From Chrysomallon squamiferum (lineage: Eukaryota > Mollusca > Gastropoda > Neomphalida > Peltospiridae), in contig CM022678.1 in the NCBI GenBank assembly GCA_012295275.1, forward strand, positions 18,219,637-18,283,636: a DNA stretch of 64,000 bases. The letters run 5' to 3'. A program made the position numbers and the translations under genes. The notes under the pieces were generated by a model. That model ran no database searches. It was not told the DNA's origin and worked only from the letters and a program-made list of their open reading frames with translations. Positions within the stretch are counted from its first letter, which is position 1; each line of letters starts with the position of its first letter. Shown piece by piece: positions 51,010 to 61,834 of this stretch.

Positions 51010-54000
51010 TCTGTATTTGTTGGAAATGTCAGCCGATGTTTTCCATTTTCTGTAAAAGGATTTCACATCTGGTGAAGTATCCTGTGTTAACTGTCGACAA
51101 TTTTTTGATGTTAAGATATATATATATATAGTCTGCTAGTGTAAAGTAGTTACAAACTGATGTGTAATTCTCCTGAATTCAAAGTGAATGGCCATATTCT
51201 CTGTATAATTATTATTAAGACATTTTAACTGACTGGATTCTTTGATGGAAAAGACTCCCAGATACATTCAAATTTCTGTATCTGTTGTTGCTTTGTCCAC
51301 CTTGCTTTGTAATTTTAACCTTATTTTTATTAACTGCAGCCATTATTCACATTTGAACCCAGCAAAGTCAAGCTGTAAGATTTTTTACAGTGACAGTATT
51401 GTTTATCATCTTGTTTATGTTTCACCAGTGCATGGCTTCTAATGTGAAGGTGAGGTTTCATTCTTAGGCTTTATCCATTGGTAACATTTGGTTATCTCTG
51501 TGTAGTTTGTTATTGTGAAACAGGTTCTATAGGCCGATGTGTTGGGTTTAACTTCTGTAGACTGATATTGGTAGGTCTATCTTCTGTAGACTGATACTGG
51601 TGGGTCTAACTTTTGATGTCACTTACAGTGTATATCTATTTTTGTTTTATTAAGTAAAATACATAAGAGAGAAACAAACAATGATTTGATACTTGATAAT
51701 GTAAAACATCTTTAAAGAAACTTTGCATTTTCCTTACTACAGGTGAGATTATTATTTATACTTTTATTTATTTATTTATTTATATCATTTTGTGTTGTTA
51801 AAAAAAGGAGAAAATCTGTCAGTTGGCATGTTGTTGATCTATAGTTGATGTAAGGATAATAAATGCTTCTCTTTCTGTAAAATATTTGTTGGTGAGTACT
51901 GATACATTTTCTCCATTGTCCAACTGTTTTATAATTTGTATATAGATCTCTCTAAGGAACATAAGTCCACCCTATTGTGTGGTTGATTTTACATTAGTGA
52001 AATGTACAGAAAGAGCAAACTTCATTCTGAAGAAAATAAAGATCTGTATGTTATTGTGTGTAAGAGTTTTGAAGTCTTTTCTTACCTAGCAAAAATGTTA
52101 TTATCTAATAAGATTAAGCATTATGAGATTCATAAAATAAAGAATAAAAAATAAAATATTATGTAGTATATTTTGTTCAAGTATTACAAGATTCACAAAA
52201 AAAAAAATAAAAATAAAAAAATAAAAATAAAAATAAATAAATAAAAATAATAAATAAAGAAAATAAAGATTAAAAAATTACATAGTATTCTATGTTGTTG
52301 AAGTATGAGATTCATAAAAAAATAAAATAAAAATAAATAAATAAAATAAAAGAATAGAAATGAAATATAAATAAATAAGTAAAGATTGATAAATATGTAA
52401 AAAAATATGTAAAAAAAAAGATAAATATCTGTATGTAAAAGTTTTGAAATCTGGTGGAATGTCTTAACAGCAGTTTTGTTGTCTGTTGTATATAAAGATC
52501 AACCAGTTAACATTACTTAGTTATAATAGCTTATTCAGTTAAATGAGAAAAGATGGCTATACCTTTCTCATGCAACATTTTCTGTATAATGATTACTAAA
52601 ATGTCTTAAATGAACATTTGTTCTAAAGTAGACACTTTTCTCTATTTTTCAGTGTGTGAAATTGTTTTTGTCAATTATGTGTGAGAATGTTTTTTTAGAA
52701 CAAGACATTTTTTGTATATACATTCTATCAGATGTAAGAGATTCCAGAATTATCAACATTTTTCTCTTCAATTGATTTTATCCCTGTGAGGGCTGATCCC
52801 TCTATCATTGACATAATTAATAGCTGTAAAATGCCTTGTTATTTCAATTAAAGTTTGAACTGAGGACTGTAAAAACTGTATTTTATTTTCTTACATCAGT
52901 TTCAATAATCTTTCCTAATATCTTTCCAGACAGTTGCAGCAATGATTATTATTTACATATATTATAATTATTATTTTTTTTTTTTGTGATACTTTGGAAA
53001 TAGAAGCCAAGATAAAAATTGTACAACCCTAACCAGAATTGAATATTGTCTGGTTGACATTATTTACATCTGTAAAATGATTTGTCTTTTAAATTAAAAT
53101 TTGGACTGAGAACTGTTAAAACAATTCAGTTCTCTATCGACCATTATTTTAATTTATATTATTTCTCTTTCTCTAAGTTACAAGTTTGTGGGTGGTGTTC
53201 TGTAGAGTGAACAGTGGTATGTGTCTACATTGTCTAATTAGTTTATAACAGTCAACAGTTTCAGAAAACATTCTGCATCTAACTTAGATGGTTATTTCAG
53301 TTTTATTAGGTCTGTATGTTTATTTTGTATGATGTATGTATATTAAATGACCTTTCTTATGACTTCTGTAAATAATAGAAATATTATTATGTTCTGCAAA
53401 TTGTTCATATTCTTTTGTCCATTCTTGTATAAATCGAGCATCTATAAAGAGACAAAGTTTGAGTTCCAAGTTAACCCATCATTGTCTTGTTTCTTACTAT
53501 TATCCATTTCTGAATCTGTTAAAGTAGATAAAACAGTCTTACATCTTGACACTGTCGTTTCTCCACTGTCTATGTCTCGGTTAGAAGATAGGCAGCATAT
53601 TTAATAAAATTGTGTTCTTGTTCTTTACATCTTTTCTTTCATAAAGATGTTTGACCTCTTATGTCATTGAAATTTGTTTTCTTTACAACTGTAAGTTTTA
53701 ATTCTTTTGTTCAGTTAAGTTTGGTTATTTACAAGTTTATATATAATTAAATGTTAAGCAGTGAACTGAGTTTTAACTTGCTTCAGCCAGTTTTTTTCTT
53801 TCTAGTTATTGTAACTTTCTACTGGTTTGTTTTTTTTTTGTTCTTTTTCATTCAAATCTGTGTATTTACCATATTATTGTTAAGTTTTATGTCACACACT
53901 ATTATGCTGGTATTAAGAACATACTTTTATATTTATACTGAGAATAGTATAAAACAAAAAATCCTTCAAATGACTGAGTTCAAATGAAACAGACAGTTCT

Positions 54001-55020
54001 TTATACTTGATTTATGTTTCATTTTGTGGGTAAAGACAGTTTAGTAAAGAAATTTTAGTGTTATTATTTAGATAGAATGCTTTATTTTTATTAAGTAATA
54101 AGTAAAACATCTCTTTACCTTAACTTTCCAGTGACATGGAAAAATATCAATCTCTGATTAAAACAAAAATTAAATTCTCATGTTTTCTAGTTTGTGTTTC
54201 TTTTTTAGAATCTGTCACAAATTAGAAAACTGCCTTGAGATCTTGATATAGTAACTTCTCATAAGTTTTAATTGACAAGAAAAGTAAAAAAAAATGTAAT
54301 AATAATAAAATATATTTATGTAGCACATTATTGTTTATTTAGCGTTCTTCTTAAGTACTAATGTTACAGAAGTTTAAATACTATAATACAGGAACTCAGT
54401 GAATTCACTGGCTGAAACACACAGTTGTTTATATTTTTATTTGTCTTATTTTGTAGAGAACTTGTAGTAAAGACATTTGTGAAGAGACAAATCGTCATAT
54501 TGGACATGTTTAGTCAGCTGAATTTGTACAATGTCTGTGACATTGTTGAAAACATGGAGATCAACATGCAAGTTAAACTTCTTTGTTTTTGCTTCATGGT
54601 TTTTTGCTGTTTCTGAATCTGACACAGGTGGTGAAGCAACCTTATGACACTGATATAGTAATTTTGGCTGTGGATTATTTTTGGTTGTATGTTTTTTAAT
54701 AGTTGTTTCATGTTTTGCTTAGAAATATTTGGATTGAGAAATCTGTTTCAGTGTTTTATCAGTCCTTTTAATTATGATCTCTTCTTGTTTTTTGTTAAAC
54801 TTTTATAGTTGATAGAATTGCATGAGATATTTCCACAATTTTGGTAATTCCTCTTCAGTGGAATCTTGTGTTTGTAACATACTCAATCAACAGTGTTAGA
54901 AACATTCATTATTTAATTCCAAATAAGAAAGGAAAATATGAGGACTATAAATAAGTAATATTTGTTAAATATTTCTATGAACTGTATTCATTGCTAAAAG
55001 TAATATATAAAATTTTCTGA
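51010..55020 (+). repeat. Large duplicated block, copy A
   Basis: Collinear with 56110-61960. The offset is about 5095 bases near the start, 5530 near 53.4 kb and about 6956 near 54.45 kb, so insertions or deletions separate the copies. The first 1.4 kb is nearly identical in the two. A 66-codon open frame (51242-51442) is carried in both copies but has no recognised similarity. Confidence 0.88.
53401..53666 (+). repeat. 266-bp perfectly conserved block, copy A
   Basis: Matches 58931-59196 at every base, while sequence on both sides differs at many positions and by indels. It contains most of an open frame whose last 67 codons are the same in both copies (ending SMSRLEDRQHI) and an AATAAA followed by a GT-rich stretch, which resembles a polyadenylation signal. 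Confidence 0.92.
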
Positions 55021-56840
55021 ATGCCACTTCTCTGAATGTTCTTTTTCAGATTCTTATGTTCAGTAAACAACTTAAAATCCTGCTTTGTAAATTATATTTT
55101 TAGATTGGTTTTTGCCTTTATTTAGTTTTTTCTTCAGGAATTTCTCAATATGAGTTTATTATTAGAACCTTAGCAAGGCTTCTGTATCAGTCGGTTGGCA
55201 CGTTCTACTATTTGTTGGAAATGTCAGTAGACGTTTTCCATTTTCTGTAAAAGGATTTCACATGTGGAGAAGTATCCTGTGTTAACTGTCAATAGTTTCT
55301 TTGGAGTGTATATATAGTTAGCTAGTGATGTGTGGTTACAAATTGTTGTGTAATTCTCCAGTCTCCAAACTATCAGAATATATTCTCTGTATAATTATTA
55401 TTAAGACATTTTAACTTACTGCATTCTCTGAAGCTCAGACTTTACACAGAATTGAAATATCAGTGTATATTGTTGTTCCGTTCATCTTGCTTTGTAATAT
55501 TAAATTTATTTATTATTAATTGCAGCCAACATTCACATTAAAACTGAGTAAATACAAGCTGTAAGATGTTACACAATAGAATCACATTATTGTTTCTGAT
55601 GTTGGCTGTTTCACCAGTGCATGGCTTCTAGTGTATTTTAAATGGGCTTTATCCATTGGTTACATTTGGTTATTTATGTGCAGATTGTTTGTGTGAAACA
55701 GGTTCTGTAGGCTGATGCTGTAACATATTCCATCAGCATTGTTAGGTGGTGTAAACATTCATCTTTTAGCTCTAAAATAGGAAAGGAAAATAAAAGGAAT
55801 ATAAATGAATATTATCTGTTATTGACGGCAATGAACTGTATTCTGTTTTACTTTATTGCTAAAAGTAATATATGAAATTTTCAAAGAAAATGTTAAAATA
55901 AACTTTTCTGAATGGTACTTCCCTGAATGTTGTTTTTCAGATCGGTATATTTATTCTGTCAAATTCTTAAAATCTTGCCTTGTTTTGTAAATTATATTTT
56001 TAGATTGGTTTTTGCTTTTATTTTGTATTTTCTTTAGGAATTTCTCAGTGTGAATTTATTATTATAACCTTAGCAAGCCTTCTGTATCAATAGGTTGGAT
56101 CGTTCCGATATCTCTTGAAAATGTCAGTGGATGTTTTCCATTTTCTGTAAAAGGATTTCACATCTGGTGAAGTATCCTGTGTTAACTTTCGACAATTTTT
56201 TGATGTTAAGATATATATATATATAGTCTGCTAGTATAAAGCAGTTAGAAAGTGATGTGTAATTCTTCCATCTTCAAAGTGACAGGTTATATTCTCTGTA
56301 TAATTATTATTAAGACATTTTAACTGAGTGGATTCTTTGATGGAAAAGACTCCCAGATACATTCAGATTTCTGTATCTGTTGTTGCTTTGTCCACCTTGT
56401 TTTGTAATTTTAACCTTATTTTTATTAAATGCAGCCATTATTCACATTTGAACCCAGCAAAGTCAAGCTGTAAGATTTTTTACAGTGACAGTATTGTTTA
56501 TCATCTTGTCTATGTTTCACCAGTGCATGGCTTCTAATGTGAAGGTGAGGGTTCATTCTTAGGCTTTATCCATTGGTTACATTTGGTTATCTCTGTGTAG
56601 TTTCTTATTGTGAAACAGGTTCTATAGGCTGATGTGTTGGGTTTAACTTTTGTAGACTGATATTGGTAGGTCTGTCTTCTGTAGACTGATACTGGTGGGT
56701 CTAACTTCTGATGTCTAATTTTGTGTTATTAAGTAAAATACATAAGAGAGAAACAGACAATGATTTGATACTTGATAATGTAAAACATCTTTAAAGAAAC
56801 TTTGCATTTTCCTTACTACAGGTGAGATTATTATTTATTT

Positions 56841-56875
<35 letters not shown>

Positions 56876-57287
56876 TATCATTTTGTGTTATTAAAAAAAA
56901 GAAAATCTCTCAGTTGGCATGTTGTTGATCTGTAGTTGATGTAAGGATAATAAATGCTTCTCTTTCTGTAAAATATTTGTTGGTGAGTACTGATACATTT
57001 TTTCCATTGTCCAACTGTTTTATAATTTGTATATAGATCTCTCTAAGGAACATAAGTCCACCCTATTGTGTGGTTGATTTTACATTAGTGAAATGTACAG
57101 AAAGAGCAAACTTCATTCTGAAGAAAATAAAGATCTATATGTTATTGTGTGTAAGAGTTTTGAAGTCTTTTCTTACCTAGCAAAAATGTTATTATCTAAT
57201 AAGATTAAGCATTATGAGATTCATAAAATAAAGAATAAAAAATAAAATATTATGTAGTATATTTTGTTCAAGAATTACAAGATTCAC

Positions 57288-57320
<33 letters not shown>
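57288..57320. repeat. Poly-A run in copy B
   Basis: About 30 A bases followed by AAAT runs. Copy A has a shorter A run followed by AAATA runs at the matching place (52197-52260). Confidence 0.9.
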
Positions 57321-58930
57321 AATAAATAAAAAAAAAATAAATAAAGAAAATAAAGATTAATAAATTACATAGTATTCTATTTTGTTGAAGTATGAGATTC
57401 ATAAAAAAATAAAATAAAAATAAATAAATAAAATAAAAGAATAGAAATGAAATATAAATAAATAAGTAAAGATTGATAAATTGTATAGTTATTTTTGTTG
57501 TAGTATTACTGAGGGTAAGTTCTGAAATCTGTTGGAGCATTCTAACAACAATTTTGTTGTCTAATGTTGTTCATAAAGATTAACAAGGTAACTTTACTTA
57601 ATCAAAACTTCAATTAAAATGAAGAAGAATAGCACTGTCGTTATGGAACATTGTTTCTATAATAATTATTAAAATATCTCCAGTAAGCATCTGACATCAT
57701 CCCTCTCTTCAGTTTCTTAGTAATTTGTGTTTGTATCAGTAGCAGACATTCACACTCTTCCAATATATTTATTCAGCTAGTTTGTCAAGGGTCTGTGAGT
57801 ATAATTGATATCTACAGAAAGACTAAAGTTCAATGCCAAAAAAAAAAAGAGATAAATATCTGTATGTAAAAGTTTTGAAATCTGGTGGAGTGTCTTAACA
57901 GCAGTTTTGTTGTCTGTTGTATATAAAGATCAACCAATTAACATTACTTAGTTATAATAGCTTATTCAGTTAAATGAGAAAAGATGTGTACCTTTCTCAT
58001 GCAACATTATCTGTATAATGATTATTAAAATATCTTAAATGAACATTTGTTCTAAAGTAGACACTTTTCTCTACTTTTCAGTGTTTGAAATTGTGAGAAT
58101 GTTTTTTTTTTTGTTAATTATGTATATGTATATGTATATGTATTTTTTTTTTTTCATTCTGCAAAGAAGTCTTCATATTGGCCATCTGCAGTTAACTGAA
58201 TATCTGCTTTCTTCCACAAACAAAGAAGCCAGTAGTCCCCTAAGCAGTTTTAGTTTTATTTATCAAATTTCAACTTTTGTTGTTACATCTGTAGAAATTA
58301 TATCTAGTTTTTTTCATTTGTCTAGTATTAACTTTATGTCATTGCATTTCTAGAAATTATAACTAATTTATATTCAAATTCATCATCATTTTCTGTACAT
58401 TCTAGCAAATGTAAGAGATTCCAGAATTATCAACATTTTTCTCTTCAGTTGATGTTATCCCAAGTGACGGCTGATCCTTCTATCATTGACATAATTAATA
58501 GCTGTAAAATGAATTGTTATTTCAATTCAAGTTTGAATAAATAAATATATTTTATTTTTTATTATGTTTCAATATTATTCAGACATTATGGCAAATTATT
58601 ATTATTATTATTATTTTTATTTATTTATTTATTTAATTTTTTTTTTTTTTTTTGTGTGATACTTTGGAAATAGAAGCCAAGATAAAAAGTGTGTACAACC
58701 CTAACCAAAATTGAATATTGTCTGATTGACATCATTTACATCTGTAAAATGATTTGTCTTTTCAATTAAAATTTGGACTGAGTACTGTTAAAACAATTCA
58801 ATTTTCTAGATGGTTATTTCAGTTTTATTAGCTCTGTATGTTTATTTTGTCTGATGTATATTAAGTGTATATTAAATGACCTTTCTTACAACTTCTGTTA
58901 AAAATAAAAAAATTATTTTCGTTCTGTAAA

Positions 58931-59196
58931 TTGTTCATATTCTTTTGTCCATTCTTGTATAAATCGAGCATCTATAAAGAGACAAAGTTTGAGTTCCAAG
59001 TTAACCCATCATTGTCTTGTTTCTTACTATTATCCATTTCTGAATCTGTTAAAGTAGATAAAACAGTCTTACATCTTGACACTGTCGTTTCTCCACTGTC
59101 TATGTCTCGGTTAGAAGATAGGCAGCATATTTAATAAAATTGTGTTCTTGTTCTTTACATCTTTTCTTTCATAAAGATGTTTGACCTCTTATGTCA
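58931..59196 (+). repeat. 266-bp perfectly conserved block, copy B
   Basis: Identical to 53401-53666. The first in-frame methionine-like start differs outside the block, but the 67 codons inside are unchanged and end at the same TAA near 59134. No protein family was recognised and no upstream exon was found. Confidence 0.92.
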
Positions 59197-61834
59197 GTGA
59201 AATTTGTTTTCTTAACTACTGTAACTTTTGATTATTTTGTTCAGTTAAGTTTGGTTATTTACAGATTTATATATAATAAAATAATAGTGTATAGAACTAA
59301 GTTTTAACTTTCTTCGGCCAGGTTTGTCTTTCTATTTACTGTAACTTTTCACTCTTTTTGTTTTTTCATTCAAATTTGTTTGTTTACCATATCATTATAT
59401 CACACACTTTTATATTGAAACTGAGAATACTGTAAAGTAAAAAATCTGTGAAATGATTGACTACTGATGAAAGACACAGTTCTTTATACTTTGATTTACG
59501 TTTTGTTTTGTGGGTAAAGACAGTTTAGTAAAGCAATTTGACTCATGTCATTGTGTATGCTTTATTTTTATTATACACTAAGTAAAACATCTTATTGCTT
59601 TTCCTTTCTGGTAACATGCAAAAACATCGTTATCTGATTAAAAAAACAAAATTTAAAAGTTTAATTATCGTGTTTTCTATTTTGTATATCTTTATCAGAA
59701 TCTGTCGCTAATTACAAAACTGTCTTGAAATGTTGATATAATAATTTATCTTAACTTTTAAATGACAAGAAGGTAAAAAAAAATTAAAAAATAATAAATA
59801 AAATAAATACAACATTTAATAAATCATTCTGTGGTTATGTGAGTTCTGTTTCAAATATTTTTTGTATTATTCACATGAGGTTAAATACATTTTCTTAATG
59901 ATTCCCCCCCACTTTATTGCTGATTGTTACTGAGCCTGCCAGATTGACTCTTCTTGTTTTGGAATCAATTCATGACTGGGATAGGATTTGGCTTCTGTTT
60001 TCAAAATTGGTGGAATATCTTGTCTTTCTTAACAGTTTTGTTGCTCTGTGTTTTATAAAGAGAGTAATCAAGAGGAAAGTGTAATTACGAAAATGACCTT
60101 ATTATTATTATTATTATTAAATTTTTATTGTTTTTTTGCATTATGCTCTTTGTTTATTTTCATATAAATATGAATGAAGATTTTGAGTTAAATGAGTTCT
60201 TTTATATACTAGAAATATTTTAATAATATAATTATATCTTTTTATTATTATAAATATTTTATAGAATTTTGTTAGTTATGTATAGAAAGATAGACATGGG
60301 AGGTTTATTTATTTATTTATTCATTCATTCTAAGAAGCTGAAGTGTTATTCTCATCATTTAGTTGCTATCAGTGCTCATACAAAATGATTGGAGAGAACA
60401 TTTCTCTGTGACACTGGCCCGGAATAGATCTGATGCATTTTTATTAATAGAATCTTCTAAAATACTTACTGTATATTTCTTGACAAGAATTGGCTCTTTG
60501 AATCTTAGCAGTCCCTCTGTATGAATGTAGAAGAAATTATTTATCTGCATTTCTTCATAATGCTCCTATCACCATAATGTTTTGTTATTTTTTAAATTTA
60601 TTTAATTTTTATTTTAATTATGATAATAAATTTGTTTTTCTTTACATTATCTTTTCCTTTTTCTTTTGTTTATTGACAAAATATTTTTTTGTTTATATAC
60701 ATTCAATATTAGTATTGTGCTACAGACATTGAAGTTAATATTAAGAAGTTTATATACTATAAAATAAACCCCTAGTAAACCGACTGGCTTAAAATTAAAT
60801 ATGCAGTTCTTTATAATTTTATTTATATTTTATTTTGTATATAAAGAACAGTTAGTTAAAATATCCAATACACATGAGTATATGTATTTTGTATGCTTTG
60901 TTTTATTTGTTTATATTTTAAAAAAATTGTGAGAAATCTTTTGCACAATCAAGTAAATTTGTAAAATGATGGGGTTTTAATTTATTCCCTAAACAAGACT
61001 TCATATTGTAGTGAACTGAATCTGTAGTCTACTGACTCCTGAATTGATTTTTTCTTTTAACTTTATATTTTTTTATTTACTTATACTTTTTTTTTTCATT
61101 ATTGTGTGAAAATTATGACACTGACTGAAAGGTCTTGTGTCACGTCTGCTGAAATTCTTTACAAATGCTTTTATATGCTTTGTTTCTTAAAATACATTAA
61201 TCTTTTCCATCCTGCTGCTAACTGTGTCTTCTTAGCCATTGTAACGTTTCATTTTTTCCTTCATTTAAATTTCTTTATGTAACACATTATTGTTTATTTA
61301 GTGTTATTCTTAAGTCACTAATGTTACAAAAGTTTATGTGCAATAACACAGAAACAGTGAATTCACTGGCTGAAGCACAGTTCTTTATATTTGTATTTGT
61401 CTTATTTTATAGAGAAAGAACTTTTGGTAAAGAAATTTGTGAACAAACAGGTCGTATCGTTTGTAACAGTTTGTACAATGTGACATTGTTGAAAACATGG
61501 AAATCAACATGCAAGTTAACCTTCTTCCTTTTTGCTTCATGGTTTTTTGCAGTTTCTGAATCTGACATAGGTGATGAAGCAACCTTATGACACTGATGTA
61601 GTAATTTTGACTGTGGATAATTTATGGTTACATGTTTTTTAATAGTTGTTTCATGTTTTGCTTAGAAATGTTTTGATTAAGAAATCTGTTTCAATCTTTT
61701 ATCAGTCCTTTTAATTATGATCTCTTCTTGTTTTTTGTGAATTGCATGAGATATTTCAAAAGTTTTCGTAAAAGTAATTCCTCAGTGGAACATACTCCAT
61801 CAACAGTGTTAGTTTGCGGAAACATTCATGTTTT

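Noticed and set aside
51242-51442. 66-codon frame shared by the two large repeat copies (also at 56328-56537)
   Set aside because: Preserved because the copies are recent and nearly identical overall; no domain, no codon bias and no clear upstream context, so not called a gene.
61321-61590. 89-codon frame similar to the frame at 54425-54616
   Set aside because: The two repeat copies differ by frameshifting indels between these frames, which is opposite to what protein selection would give.
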